Assembly: GCA_037013685.1 (NCBI GenBank)
Contig: CM072885.1
Span: 66,319,785 to 66,383,784 of the forward strand
DNA from: Acridotheres tristis
Lineage: Eukaryota > Chordata > Aves > Passeriformes > Sturnidae
Direction: 5' to 3'
Length of the DNA stretch: 64,000 bases
Below the pieces are notes generated by a model. That model made no database searches, was not told where the DNA came from, and saw only the letters and a program-made list of their open reading frames with translations. The translations under genes were made by a program, and so were the position numbers. Below, in pieces: positions 26,057-40,605 of the stretch. Within the stretch, counting starts at the first letter, position 1, and each line of letters opens with the position of its first letter.

Positions 26057-29000
26057 GACTCCAGTCCTATTGTCCATGTCCTGTAGGAACAGATTTTGTT
26101 TGTGAAGCAGGCCACTGAGTTTAAATGGAGAAGACTGAGATGAAAAACAACCTCAAAGAAAGACTGAAGCACTTCCTTAATTTGTGTAAGATTCAGGAAA
26201 CAGGGATCAGTCTGTGACAATATAACCAAATTCCTTTTCTGTAGGTCTCAGAGCAAGATTTTAATAAGGTGAGAACCACAGGAACGGGGATTCAAATTGG
26301 AAAAGACTTTTTAATAACATTTTCAGTCTTAAAACCTTATAACTGGAAATCATTGTAGTTAATAAATCTGGGAATTACTACAGAAATTAGATTCACAAGA
26401 CTGTTGGGAACATAAAACTAGAAGAATGTATGAAGTACCATTTATGTTTGTGTCATATCTCTCATAATTTTGAAATAGTTATTAAAAATGCATACAAGAA
26501 TATGCATATAACATACAGTATGTATAATACATTTGTGTATTATGTATATTTTGTATACTTATATATACTATATATAATATAATAAATATATATATACTAT
26601 ATATAATATATATATATATGTATAATATAATCACATGGAATTGTCAAAGCCTTAACTCCCAAACAACATAACATATACATTTCTTAGTAATTTTAAAATC
26701 TTACTAGCTATCTCTACTCTGTATTTCATGTCTTGTCATAAATTAAAAGATATTTAAATCCTTATGATAGGGTGATTCACACAGTAAGCCTCAAATATAT
26801 ATAAACCTGTTATATATTCAGGACAACTTCCCATTTGGAACTCCAGCTTCACCAAGGAGAGGGTGATTTCTTTTTTTCTATGGATCCAAAATGAAATTAC
26901 CCAACTTTAGGGTTCAAAAGCAGTTTTTAAGGTGGTACAGTGGAAACATCACAACAAAATGAATCAAATTAGCATCACTCTGGGGTGACAAAGTCACTGA
27001 CCTCTGATTGCCCATGTCATCTAAACCAGATGAGCAGAAACTTTCTACTCAAGTTACAATGCTGCAAGTCTCTCTGATGCCCTGTACTGAACTGAACACT
27101 GGTGATGGCCAATCCCTGCAGAGAATTGCCATTTTGGGGCATTTTCAGGAGCTCTGAAAGGGAAGTATAATAGTGGTGTGGTTGAAGAAGTTGTATGAGC
27201 TCTTGGTTTGAAGCTGAATTTCATGCACCCTCGTTTGGAAAACTTGGGCAATTCCCAGTCAAGCTTTGCTTTCTTGTTGATTTTGTTAGTTTTTCAAATG
27301 TTGGTTTGGCAGATTTTAAAGCACAAAAAAACCCCGATAACAGCTGATGTAATTTGGCATTAATAATTTGAAGCAGGTGCCAGACCTACCTGCACGATGC
27401 ACTCTGAATAGGGCTCTTGGGGGCAATGGTGGCAGCACCTGCCAGTTTTTAGGAAAACAGTCTGACATTCCATTTGAAGGCCCATTTCTTCAGTTCAGTC
27501 TGAGACACTGCTCAGTGCTTCATGCAGCTTCATCCCCAATGGACTGTGGAGCACATTGTCCTGAGGAATCCGAGGGCTCTGGGCAGATGGAGCGGTGATG
27601 TCATCCGACTTTTCCATTTCTACTTCCTATGAACATTTGCCTTATTTTTACATGCCAGCTCTTTCTCGGCATGTTTTAGACTAGAAACATTTTTTTTTTC
27701 TGGGTGTAGAGAAGGAATCACTTCTTTTTGATTTCAGACAAGATCTGGCAAGTGAGTTCTTGTTGCTAGTCAAAGAAAAAGCCTTAAAAAAATTAACACA
27801 GAATCTGTGTTTAGCAAAGTGATTTGCATAAGCTGTACACTTGGTTCTTAGAGTTGGAACAGTTCTAACCTATGACAAATTCCTCTGTCTGGGCTGTCTT
27901 CCAAAATCATTTTCATCTACCCTGGCAAAAGAACTGAAGTCTGCGTTCTGCACTAATTAAAGGCCTTCAGGAGAAGGGCCTCAGTTGAAATGCTGACACA
28001 CTTTGTACACGCTTTATTTGTGAAAGGGGATACTGAGCCCATTTGATGGCGCCTCCTGCTCTGTCAGGCCGTGCAAAATTTTAAGTGGGGAAACAAAAAT
28101 GGGCACAGTTATGTCTTGTTAAGGTTCTGAGTTACTAAAATACTGCAGTTTTCTCTGTTAAAAAGCATGGTATGGAGATTTTTGATCTTTGAATAACACT
28201 AATAAGCAGTAAAAAGGCTAAAACCCATGGCAGTTCCTTAGTGAATATGAACTGACACTCCCAATTTTTACAAAGTACTATGGCTCAATGCAGCTGAGTC
28301 TGTCTCCCTAAATATCTTCATTTTGGAAATAGCAGAATATACACCCAGCATCCCTTTTACGTAAAACTGGGAACTGCAGAAAAGGGAAGGCAAGGGAAAC
28401 AGCTGTCCCAATAACTCTGTGGAGTTTTTCCAGCAGGACTACCACTCCAGCAGGGACGCTTTCCATGCTAGATCCATGACAGACTTCCCAGCTTTTTAAT
28501 ATTCCCAAAGCAGTCAATGGGAATCAGAGCCCTTGACTGAGGAAGGCACCCAGAAAGTCTTTTTTTCAGAAGTTGTTGTCCTGAGTATTCAGCACCTGAT
28601 TTGGAACACACGTGCTTGGGCTGAAGAGAGATTTTAACTACTCTGGATGTTAACTACGTTATCCAAGAGCCCAGCAGGAGGCAAGGAAAGAAACTCCTCC
28701 TCTGTGGGGAGTCTCACCTAGTAGGAAGTGTGCTCTGAAAACATGGATTAGACTCAACTCTGCAGCTGAACTGCACGGAGAGCTCCTGCAGAGACTAACA
28801 GAGCTTAAGCAGGGTTCAGTGCACTCAGCCTGGCCAGGAGAGGAGGGAAGTACATCTATCCAGCAGCAGATGTTCAGATGCTTAGTGACCTGTGGGAAAA
28901 CACTTGGGAGAGGCAAGGGCACTTAGGCAGCTGCATGGTGTTTGTGGAATTTAAGGAATCCCAACTCATGTCCTAGGCTTTTCTCCTTGCTCCTTTGCAA

Positions 29001-32000
29001 TGAGTGCAGAAAAGTATAAAAAAGGAGGAGCAGGAGGATTTCTCCCTCAGATATTCTTTCAGCATTCCTCAGGCTTCACCCTGCTTGTCTGCTGCAGCCC
29101 TTACTAAACAATTTTGTTGTAAAGCAGCAATGAAGTGATTCCATAGCCTCTGAGACATATTCAGGGCTTTTGCTAGCAAATAAACTCACAAACATAATCA
29201 ACATTCTTTATGAATCCTCGTCCTTTCCTTAGGAGGATTAATTTCCAGCCTGTTTTCTATGAACCTTAAATGCAAAGTTTCCACAAGTGCAAATGCTCCA
29301 GTCTTTTGCTGCCTTCTTGGGCACAGGGGACAATCCTGTCTTGTTTTTGTCCCTAAAAGTATTGACTGTATTAGACACTGGGCACGTGCTTTTGAAAGAA
29401 AGGCACCATGAATGCTTGCATGTCCCTGTATTATCGGCCACGTGCTCCGTCCCTGGGAGACAAACGGGCCACTGAAATGCGGCTGGCCTGGACGTCCCAC
29501 ATACCAAGCAGATGCAAGCAGAATGCCATAGGGAAATAAGAAACACATTGTATGTGATTTAAAAGGCTTACAGCTATGGAATATCCCTCTGAAAGCCTAA
29601 TGAACATCTCCAGCACATAGACAATCAAAGTACAAAACGCGCCCTGCATCAGGATACAAAACCACGGAACTGGAGATAATCTCGGAAGAGACCCACAAAA
29701 TAAATCTACTGACAGCAGCATCTATAAATCATGCAACTCCAGCACTTGGCTTGTCAAAATGTCTCCAAGCTCAGGATTTTATGTGGAGAGGAGGCTGTCC
29801 ACACAGATTCTTTTTTAATTTTATGCCTTCTGTTTGCCTCTCGGGTGAGCTTATATCCTGGTTTTGGGGTTTGTCTTTGTTCTGCTTTCTTAGTTGCTAA
29901 TATGACTTTGACAAAGTTAGTGATTAGAAATTCAGATTTCTTACCACAAGGCTGGAAAAAAAATTGTACAAACACTTGTACAAGTGACTGAAAATACAGG
30001 CTTTTTTTAAACTGGTGACTGTTGGAGTGATTGGATCAATGTTTGGATATAGTGGGGAGAGTATCTAGGAAAAAGGAAGGGAGAAAGAGGAAAATCTCTC
30101 AAGATTAAACTTCTGGGGCTACTTTTTTTGCACGGACCTCCCGACTTATTACACATATGAGCTCTTGGAAGTACATTTGCAGACTTTCCACCAAAAGCTG
30201 AGCTGGCAAAAGTGGCAAATGTGGCAAGGGGAAGGTGAAAGCAGTTAGCAAGGTAATTCTCAAAGAGAAACACAGGTCTGAAACAATTCCTTCTAGAACT
30301 CTGTTAATTCCCGAGTTTTCCCAGCTGCTCTAACAAGTGGAGGAATAGCTGGTGTTAAACCTGCATTGTGAGGTGAGAAGCAGCATTAAGCAGGCCAGGC
30401 TCAGTGGCTTTCTATCCACAAGACTAATTGTAACAGGATCTTACATTGTCTACTCTGCAGTTTGAACCCAGTGTATGGAAAGAGCCCTGGTTGTGTTATT
30501 CCTGCTTATCCCTGTGTCCCATGCCTTGCACAGAGGAGCTCTGACACACCTTAAGGAGCAGAAACTCTTCCAAGTCTGCTTCTCCACAGACTGCTGAAAG
30601 CTTATAAGACTTTGGAGCACACACTATAACATTTTTGTATGCAAATCCTGGAGGGTATCTCAACTTCGGGGACAAAACTCTGGGAAAACCACACCATAAA
30701 AACAGCATAAAAACACCAACATTCCCCCGGTTGGTCCTGCATGGACAGATGATCAACACTGCCAGGAAAAAAAAAATGCAATTTCACACACAAAAGAGGA
30801 AGAATGATGACAGATAGACAGGGACTGGGCTGAGAGACTTGAGCACTAACTCCTGCTCCACCACTGAACTGCTGCAGGACCTGGGAAACTCAATTTGCTT
30901 CTATTTTCTTGCCCATTAATAGTATAAACTCCTGAAGGTGATGACTGTCCTTTGCTGTACATTTAAACTGCACAATTGGAGCTCAGTTCAGGCCTGGTGC
31001 TGCTACTGCAGTTGAAATAATAACGTGTAAATAACTTACACAAACCAACCAAATCAGCTGGTGGAAGAGTGCAGATGGGCATGAAAAGAGATATGGGTGA
31101 AACAATATGAAGGAGCAGAAAAGATAGGAGGAAAGAATGGTCTGATACTTTAAAAAAAAAAAGTGAGAAAAGGGAGTTAACAAATAGCAGAAGAGCACAG
31201 ACGGAATATGGTCATTCCAAAATCAGCTGATGCCTCCCTTTCCCCACTGTCCAGAGCGAGATTTGAAAGTGGTTTAAACAGTTCATGAACTCCTAAAAAA
31301 CATTCAGTAATCTGAACCTGTAAAACAATTTGGTTTAAGGAAGTAGAATCTCTCCTTAATGACCCAGCACAATCATATCCCCAGCACACCACCCTGCCAG
31401 CATTTATTAGTCCTCCAGGGGTCATCTTTGACCTGTGCTAATGTAATCCTGCTAAAACCTTCTGGCTGTCTGGGGCCTGGCTGTCTTCAGCAACACACTG
31501 GTGTGAAATATTTACAGATTAAAATAAAATTAAAATGCAATTTTCAGGCATTTTGAGAGAAAGTCTTTAGCTCTACTTGTGGCTAAGTGAGACTCTAGAA
31601 GGTTGCAAGTAACAGCTAAGAGGCTCTGAATTGTGAAGAAGGTGAAGTCCATGGAGAGACCCAAGCTAATGCATTTTCAAGTCAATGGAAAGATTTCTCT
31701 GTCTCTCTGAGTGTTGAATTGGTCTGTGAGGGACTGGATGAGATCCAATTGAGGCCCATAGTTACCAGAAGTTGCTACCAACCAATGACTATTCAGAGGG
31801 TCACATTAAGCAAAAAGATGGTTGCAGTAACATGTTTAGTGACCATGGCTGCAGACACAAAATATTTTTCATTCTTTACAGTGGTCTGGGGTCAGAAGAC
31901 CAGGGAGGAAAAGGCATGAAGGCAAAAATAATGAATTTATCAGTCCACACCTGCTCCCACTGAGGGGTCTGGAGGAACAGTGAGATGTAAACCCCATTCT

Positions 32001-34828
32001 GTTTCCCAAAATATCCAGGGAGCTGCAAGCTGGAGTCGCTGTGCTGGTCAGGCTGACTCCCTTTACCAGCACTGAACTGCTGCTTTAAAATAAAAATCCC
32101 AGAATTGACCTATAACTACTACACTGCCAAACATAACTGAGATTTCTTAGAATCTGCTCTCACTGTGAGTTTTGTGTATAATGTTTCCCAAGATGTCTTT
32201 GTGTGACTATTAGTTATTGCAGTTGATGTGCTGTGAAAGATTTTAAATGGCAAATCAAAGTGTTTACTTGAGAACTTTTCTGTTATGGACAGATCTTAAG
32301 TTAAACTGGGAAAGCTAGAACAACAATAATGAAAAGCAATAATGAGACTGTAAAGGAATGGGAAATATTCCTGGTTTCCACCCTCACTGATAATTAGTCA
32401 GAAACACAAACTTTAGGTTCAACCCGAAGGAGACACTGGAATGAAAACTGCCTAACACAGGATCAAAGTGATTCTTCAACCATTTTAAACCTTTAAGGAG
32501 AAAGCTAAACTAAACACAGCGATGCCCTTTTCAGACTAAATTGTCTAGAGAAATAATGGAGTTCTTAATTTTGGAGAATTCTAAGCAAAGACCAGGCTAA
32601 TGCTTGCTAGGAACAATTTAGGTGGTGCTGATGCTATGGTGGAGCAGGGGAATAGACCAGGAGACCTCTTCAGATCTCCTGTAAATTTATCTTCTTGGAT
32701 TCTGTGCCTACAAACAGTAGTGTTAGCCAAGAACATGCTAAACTTGGGAAGGTGTGCAGTAATGTTTTAAATCCATTTATATACAAACTAAAGTTTAAGA
32801 AAATATACATATGAGATGAAGAACTGCAAATGAAAGATGACAGAGAAATAACACACAGGCATTTGAAATGTGGGCCGAAAATAAAACAGGATTCAGCCTG
32901 GAAAATGCATTCTAACATACTTGGAGAAATATAATCCTAAATAATATCCTCAGTGGGAAAGCAAAACCTGGAAATCATTTATTTTACAAAGGAATCTTCG
33001 AGCTGATTGAGGACAGTGAATCAGATAGATGTGTTTTAAGCACCACTATAACAGCTGGAGCTCAGCTGGGACTTCCAAATTCAGGTTTGCTGCTGCTGCA
33101 ACCTGAGGCATACAAATAAATCCCCCAGCACTCATGGTAAGAGTCTATCAGCTGATTTATACCTTGATTGAAAATGTGAGTCTCTGAAGCTTCAGCTGGA
33201 GACCATCAGCTGTGCCTGGAGATAGGGCCTGATGACAATCAGGCTGAACACTGTTTCCAACAAAGCAAGGAAGCAGGAACCCTTCCACCCCTCCCCAGTC
33301 TGCATGTAATAAGGCAGTTTGAGCAAGGTCTCGATTCCCTGACATTAGGAAAGATTAACGTTCCTCTTGCTGGCTTCTAGGGACACAGAATTGTACCAAT
33401 ACTGGATATTCAAAATTTTTGAGAGTAGTTGGAAGAAAACACTAGGCAAGCAAGTGGAAAAGAATTCCAGTGATACATCACAGAAAGTACCATGAAGAAC
33501 TGGCAAAAAACCCCCACCATATACACAGATATTGACAATAACTCTTGCAAATTATTAAACATAGTCTCTCTTACCTGCCTTGGCTAATATGTGTGTTTCC
33601 TACCTATCTGTTCACAAGGAAATCCAAAGCCATTGGGGAAAATTCCTTCACCCCCCGATAAGAGCAATCAATTCCATGGCCCTTGCAAGGAATTTAAAAT
33701 CTAGCTAGACAGAGATGACAGAAATCCTACACCCCACCTGCTATATGGGTGGCAGCACTTTTTTACCCAGTTACAGAGAAAAACAACAGTCTGATTTTAG
33801 AGGCTTATTTCCACAGAGTCCAGGAGCAATAATTTTGGTGTCGATGTTTTCTTTAACACAGCTTTCCATTCTGTCAGTGGCACACTCAGCAGCTCCTGCC
33901 ATAGCACAGGTCCAAGCAGCTGATGGCAGCGGAGGGGAAGTCTGTGTTTGCTCTGTGGGAGATCTCTGGACTCCCACGGTGAACATGAGTACTTCAGTGC
34001 AGGAGTTCAATGTCCATTACCACATATTAAAATCAGCTTGGTTCCCTCTGCCTCCAGTACTCACCTTGTGGTTGTTGTGTTCTTTCCTAACCACTCCAGC
34101 TGGATGTTCCCGTGGACTCCTGACAGCTCTTACCTGTAAATCCATGTGGCAGGAAACAGAAGGCGCTGTTTCCAAACGAACTGACCTATAATCTGAGAAA
34201 TCTGTCTCCTGGCTCTGTTGAGATGATAGCCATGGAGTAAAGCTATCCTTCCCCTTCTCCCTGCAATTGATACTGTTTCTCCATCCAAAGAGAGCTTTAA
34301 TTAGATTACCCTGTTTTAACTACATCATGAACTGAAATGAAGTCACTTGCTATACTCTGGCAAATGAGGGTGATCTGTGTGGTCCTCCAGCTGTGCAGAG
34401 TGTTTTTCTTCATGAAACTTTTCTGGTTCCTGAAAGGAATTCATTATCTGATATTTTTTTATTGCCAGTCCTGCATCTTACAAACCCTTATTGAAAGGGT
34501 TTGATGTTCACTATTCAGGGTTTGATATTTGGGCTTCACTAGATAAAGCACGGAGAAGCTGTGTTGGACAAAATCATTTACTGGATTCATTGTGCATGAT
34601 CCTGTCTGAGGACCATCAGTGGTGGAAAATACAGCACAACTGCTGGCACAAGCCATGCCAGCTTCCTGCTCCTGCTGAGAAATACAGGATTGGCAAAATC
34701 TGCCCATGCAGGGAGCTGAGCCATCTAGGAGGATATAGCCCAGACTTCTCAAAACTCCTGTCCCCCCACCACAGTCTCAGCCCTTTAGGGTGCAGAGGGT
34801 CAGTTTGTTTACTCAACGGACTCAGAGC
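26057..34828. other. intergenic DNA, no gene seen
   Basis: Nearly 9 kb with no recognised gene. It includes a TA-rich block at 26,503-26,632. A stretch around 27,930-28,160 is repeat-free and moderately complex, but I cannot assign a function. The 158-codon ORF at 33,715-34,191 shows no known domain. Confidence 0.55.
26503..26632. repeat. (TA)n-rich low-complexity block
   Basis: Alternating TATA/ATAT sequence with interruptions ('tatatatactatatataata' and similar). Confidence 0.9.
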
Positions 34829-34998
34829 ATCATAGAATAGCCTGGGTTGGAAGAGACCGGAAAAATCACCTTGTTCCATGGGCAGGGGCACCTTCCACTA
34901 TCCAGCTCACTCAGAGCCCCATCCAGCCTGGCCTTGGACACTGCCAGGGATGGAGCAGCCACAGCTGCTCTGGGAAACCTGTGCCAGGGCCTCACCAA
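34829..34998 (-). repeat. CR1 3' fragment, left half of an inverted pair
   Basis: Antisense CR1: 'catcatagaatagcctgggt', 'ggcaccttccactatccagc', 'gtgccagggcctcaccaa'. It breaks off exactly where the sense copy at 34,999 begins. Confidence 0.93.
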
Positions 34999-35252
34999 TA
35001 TGATCAGAAGGATGGAGCACCTCTGCCACAAGGAAAGGCTGGGATAATTGGGATTGTTCAGCCTGGAGAGGAGAAGGCTTTGGGGTGACCTCACTGTGGC
35101 CTTCCAGTGCCTGAAGGGAGCCACAGGAAAGATGGAGAGAGACTCTTGACAAGGGCCTGGAGTGACAGGACAAGAGGCAAGGGTTCACACTGACAGGGAG
35201 GAGGGTTAGGTTGGGTATTAGGAAAAGATTCTTCCCTGTGAGAGTGGAGAGT
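34999..35252 (+). repeat. CR1 fragment, right half of an inverted pair
   Basis: Sense CR1: 'tgatcagaaggatggagcac', 'tcagcctggagaggagaag', 'ttgggtattaggaaaagatt'. It lacks the 3' tail. The abutting antisense fragment carries that tail, so one element may have been rearranged by inversion of its 3' part. Confidence 0.9.
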
Positions 35253-36069
35253 CATTCCAGATTGAATGCTTGTGGAAACATGCTCAAACTGGGGCAAATA
35301 CACATTCAATAAGCTGTAAGGAACAGCAAGGTGTGAGTTCTCAAGTCACTGGCCTTCTTTGTAACCTTAATGTTAATCTCCTGGCTGTGCAAATGTTCAT
35401 AAAACAACACAGATGACTGGCTGGGACCAGCTACAAAGTACACAGCTATAAATCCTGATGAAGGGGAACAATTACTTACTGGTATTTACTTTACCTCTGT
35501 TATTTTAGTTATACTTTCTAGTACACTTCTAAATAAATGCCCTTCTTGCTTTACTATTTAAAGATCTCTTGCACAAGCAGACAGCATTTTATGTGTCTAT
35601 TCATATGAAATCTGATGGCCTGTAGGTATATTTCTTCATTCAAAAAAATCACATCCTGTAGACCTCTATCATGTCTTCTAAATTAATTGTTTCAGTATTT
35701 CTGGTAAAGTACTTTCTTGCACTAGATTTACTGTTCAAGGAGCATTTTTTGTGATTCTATGAGTATTAGTTGGGTACTTGGAACCCATAGCAAATCAGCA
35801 ACATGGGTAAAAATGTTTATGAAAAACTCATAATAATTATAATGTAAATATTTCTTTGTTACATGGCACTGCTGTTTGAATGTTTCAGAAACATTTCTGA
35901 ATGTAAACTCCTTAATTAATGCAATAAATGTTAAAAGCAAATATATTTGTTACCTTTAAAATTAGACCCAAAAATTAGAATTTTTTGGGATACACCATAT
36001 GAAATTATTTTCCACCACCTTTGTACTGAGCTAAAGTGATGTATTTTTCTGCACACCTTTATTCCTGTT

Positions 36070-36270
36070 AGTTAGGGTGGATATTAGGAAAAAGGCACTG
36101 GAACAGGCTTCCCAGTGAAATGATCACAACCCCGAGGCTGTCAGAGCTCAAGGAGTGTTTGGACAATGCTTTCAGGCACAGGGTTTTGGTGTCTGTGCAG
36201 GGCCAGGTTGGACTCGATGATCTTGACGGGTCCCTTCCAACTCAGGATATTCTATGATTCTATGATTCTT
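36070..36270 (+). repeat. CR1 3' fragment, different subfamily
   Basis: Sense CR1 with 'gtggatattaggaaaaagg', an internal deletion, then 'gttggactcgatgatcttga' and 'attctatgattctatgattc'. The 'gacgggtcccttccaactc' tail differs from most other copies here. Confidence 0.92.
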
Positions 36271-39200
36271 CACAGGATTGCTCAGATAACTCAATATGTC
36301 CCCTCGTGAGATTTTGCCAGTGTTTTGGTTTGTTTCATCAGCAACTGGATTTACAGACCTTCTACTTTGCAAAGAAAAAAAACTTTTCTATTTTTATTAG
36401 CTTCCACATTAGTTTTAATGCAGCACTGGACGTGTCATTTTTGGGCTTCTGTCTTTCAGGTTCTGATTTGTATGAATCTAGTCCTTCAGCTCCTTTTTTG
36501 GTGGATATTGATATCTTTTGGAAAATGTTTGGAAAGTGCTATCATGGGACCCCTGATAAAGGAACCCAAAGGCAATGGGACCTGCTTTGCCAGCATTGCC
36601 ACTTTCTGTTGCTTCCTTGCTGGAATTCTTCTGCTAGATTAGATTCTTTGACAATCTATGGGCAATAATGCAATCACAATTAAGCCCACTAATCTGGTAA
36701 CAATATGGCTACACCACAAATTTCTGAACTCCAGAGCACATTCTTTGGTGATCTTTTTTCAGGTCCCTTCTTTCTTGTGAGTCTGAGCACTGGATGCATT
36801 GCTTTTGGTGTTCAAACCCTTGATTAATAATGTAGTTATCACTGCATTTACACAGCTCATTTTTTTTCTTTTGGCAACATTTCAGTCCTTGCTGCTGCAG
36901 ACCTCAGTTCTCAGCCTTTGCATCAGTTCTTGAACCTGTTTTCACAGAGACATCTGTTAGGTGTTATCTCCTTCAGGTTTTTTCTCTATCAAGGTAGAAA
37001 GAAAATGAAGGTAGAATGAAAATGATGCATCATTGCTTGTACAGTTTCTGCAGCCTTACAATTGCCTGGGGGGAACAGTTTGCTTTGCTGAAGAAACAAA
37101 ATCTGAATTACTTAAGAGCTTGTCTGCTATGTCATGTAAGTTTTTCGTACAGGAATCCACAAAGTCTGAAACCACAGCCCTAGAGATGAGTTTTCAGCAC
37201 AATACAAACTGTAACTGAATCTTTCCTGACCTCATGGTTTTCCATGAGACCTCTGTGAGTGAAACCTCATTATTTGCATAAGTTAGTATCTCTTTGCTTA
37301 AATTATTTGCAAAATTCATCTTGGCCAAAACATATTTGTGATGGCATTTTTCCTTCTCTTGTCATCCTATCCTTCTCTTGTAGAAAAACTCATTTCTATT
37401 GACATATTGGTTTATTGCTTTATAAAAATGTCTTTTTGGAAAGTGGAATCTCTTCATGTTTAGTCTCTTTCATATTGACACAAATAACATTTGCTGATGG
37501 ACTATTTTTATCTTTATTTGTACCCATTCCAAGAGATTTATGACCAGGTTTTCCAAGAACAGCAAAACATGGGTCAGGGCCATCTGACTTTTCATTAGTC
37601 TCTTTATGTGCCATTGCAGTGACAAGGTTACAGAGTCTGTCGGGATAAAAGGAAACCTCTTCTAACTCTCACTTGCCTTCAAGTATTGGCCTTATCCTCT
37701 GTGCCCTTTGGCTCCTTTGGACTCGGAGTGGTTTCTGTGTTCCAGTGAAAATTCGGTGGCATCCACACTATTATCTTCACCACAGACACTGAATCCTTCT
37801 GGTGATTTGCGGCACTGTTGGAAACTCTGCCCCTCAGAGATGGTTGTCCTGAATTTCTGTCACCCATATGCTTTTCAATGCTGAATAAACACCTTCCAGG
37901 GTGTTTTTGAAAGCAGCTTAAGAACTGGAGTAGATCAGACTCCTGGTTTAGTCTCAGGAAAAAATAAAATGGAAATGCATAATTATTCCTTATCCACATT
38001 TCAGGCTCTTGGCACAAAGGCTCTTTCCATGTTAATAACTTCTGTGTGAGTACCAGGTGAAATTCTGATTGGTCTTGGATCAGTGAGATATTCATCTCAG
38101 AGATATACTGTCAATTATAGCAATTAGCCCCACCAGGGGCATAAATTACTTGAATAGGAAAATGAATAAAGATTAGGTGGGTTCATCATCATGCCACTAA
38201 AGCTCACCTTATTTTTTCCTGTTTTGGACTAATGTTACTCCTAAGTAATGGTTACTGTAATAGAGATTGATAGCCTCTATCAAGGAGCAGTAATCCAGGA
38301 ATCCAGCAGGGAGCAGGAGAGGATCATTTTGCATCCACCAACTCTTGGTGAAATCCTAATAATGAAGTTCAAAGGAAATTATTTGTTTGTTATTCGGTTT
38401 GGAATGAAAGGTGATATTCCAGAGGGGACTATTCACCTGTTAACATTCTGTTGGATAAAGGAAAAGAGGGGGGAAGCAGTTGGGGAATTAGCAGGTGGAG
38501 TTTTGGTGGATACAGGGGAAGATGTTGGAATGAGCTCTTAGGTAAAATACACACCATGGGTACCACCAGGAAAAGCCCCAGCTGCCCATTTTTCCAAGCT
38601 CTGAATTCCAGAGGGGTAACCAGTGGTTAGCACATCCATTTCTATATTCCTTGGATGCCCAGTGCCTTGTTGGGAAGAGATAATATTTGGCAATAAACAA
38701 ACCCAGGAATGTAATTCCTGATAGAAAAGCCCTGGAGGCCCCAGGTTTTGATATTCTTCCAGCAACCAAACCCAACAGAGGGAATCCTGGAGGAGGTGGA
38801 AGACACTGTCACTCTGTTGGTGGAATTCCTGGGAAAAGGAAAGCAGCAGAAGCACTAAGAACAGAGCTGGAACCAGACTCCAGCCAGGTAAGGCAGACAC
38901 CAAATCCTTGGCATTAGAACTGGGCAGGGGTGAGAAGAATTAACTGCTAAATTTGTACCCCATGGATTCCTGAGTAGGATCCCAGCAGGGAAACTCCACC
39001 AGAGGATCCAGACTGAGGACTGTTCCCAGATGGGAACAATGAGCCTTGGAATTGTGTGAAGGACAGCACAAGGATCAGCTGTGAAATGTGGAGATGTTAT
39101 CAGACAGTTTCTCAGGAGTGTTTAATTCCCAAGGCAAGTCAGTCTCCTGCTTTGTGAAGCTCAGAAATCTGGGAAGACCCCAAGTAATGTAGGGAATGGA

Positions 39201-40459
39201 CTGGCAGATAAAACTGCTGTGGAATGGCAGGGAAAAATATCCTAATAGGGGGACTCATTTTGTACAGGAATTGTGCAAAAGAACAGGATTCAAATTGGAT
39301 TGACATATTCCTTGGAGACCACAATCCAGTGGGAAAGCTGAGAGAAGAAAACAAAGCCTAAAAACGCAAATGAGCCAAATCTGCCAAATCCCTCAAATGG
39401 CCACATTCCCTGGCATTGCTGAGGAATTCAGCCAAGCTCTAAGAAAAAGGTGAGCCCATGTGGAATCCTTTATGGGAGACCATATCCAGCTGTGACTCTT
39501 CCTAGGGAAAGCCATAGGATAGGTAATCCCAGTTTCAGAGAATATGTCATTTCCTTGGGAGAAACACTTTGCATAACTTTATTGTTTTAGCCTAACCAGT
39601 AACCTGGGATATCCAAGTCCATCCTCCCCAGTGGGTAGACTGAGAGTACATCTGGACATGGAGAATTTCTGGGAGAACCCCAGAGAAGAAAGAAGGCTCC
39701 AGCTTTGTAGATCTGTATCATAACCCATTCTGCCAGCCACTCCTGTTAGATCCCAGTGGATTTGTCCTCTTGTATTCAACCCCAGCAGAACTAATTGCTG
39801 GGAATTAAGCAGCCTTTGGTACTTCTTTTCCATAAAACCTCTCCATCCCACCCTTCAATCCTGTTGTGCATATAGGAAAAACTCAAACCTTCGTTATTTT
39901 CCCTCTCCCCTTCACTTTGCCTCCTCTTTTCCTGCAGGCTTTGGGCTATCCAGTCTTGGATGTGGAATAGGCAGAGCACCTTGGAAGCTCAGCTCAGGAT
40001 GGGGTTGGAGCAGTGTTGGACCCACCATGGATTCTCCCAAGGTTTGGTGTGAGGAGCTGCATCTTGGAAGGGGCTGGGATTTTGTGCTGGTTTTGGGGTG
40101 CTTTTTTTTCTTTTTTGTCTTTTTAGCCATCTCAGAGGAAAAGCTGGAAACCAAACCAACTGAAGGGAATTCCCAAATTCCTTTCCAGACTTTCAGAGCA
40201 GGCCCAAATCCACAGGGAGCTGAGAAAAGGGATATAAGGAGAATGGAAATAATTGAGCTCAGGACTCTGCACTTCATTCTTTTAATGTATTTGGAGGTGC
40301 AGGAAATGCCAAATCCCAAAGGAATTCCGTGTCTGTAACATCAAATGCAACCTCTTTAAAGCCAGGTCCTTGGAGTGGGATTTTCCCCAGGCTAAATCCA
40401 GATGTGTCATGGAAAAGCCTCAGCAAGGATTTCCAGCCTTGACTACATAGCTTTTAGAA

Positions 40460-40605
40460 AATCTTAGTAGCCAAACAATATCAAATTTATATCAGATTTC
40501 TATCAAATGTGGTGTTTATATCTGGGACCACTCAGTTCCCTGGGTGTGGAAGTCCTTCAAGTAGCAAAGCTTAGCAGTTGTGGAGCATTCCAAGTGTTGT
40601 GACCC
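40460..40605 (+). repeat. dispersed direct repeat, copy 1
   Basis: Carries 'atcaaatgtggtgtttatat', 'cactcagttccctgggtgtg', 'gaagtccttcaagtagcaaa' and 'tggagcattccaag'. The same sequence, about 85-90% similar by eye, lies in the same orientation at 45,752-45,890. The repeat family is unknown to me. Confidence 0.8.

Noticed and set aside
36325..36642. Hydrophobic 105-codon ORF that looks like a membrane protein
   Set aside because: No family recognised. It follows a CR1 tail directly and lacks supporting exons.
38248..38541. ORF with RFGMKG, resembling the FGMKG motif of NEIL3-type DNA glycosylases
   Set aside because: Only a few residues match, the spacing to the neighbouring TLG motif is off by one, flanking residues do not fit and there are no matching exon borders. 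Probably chance.
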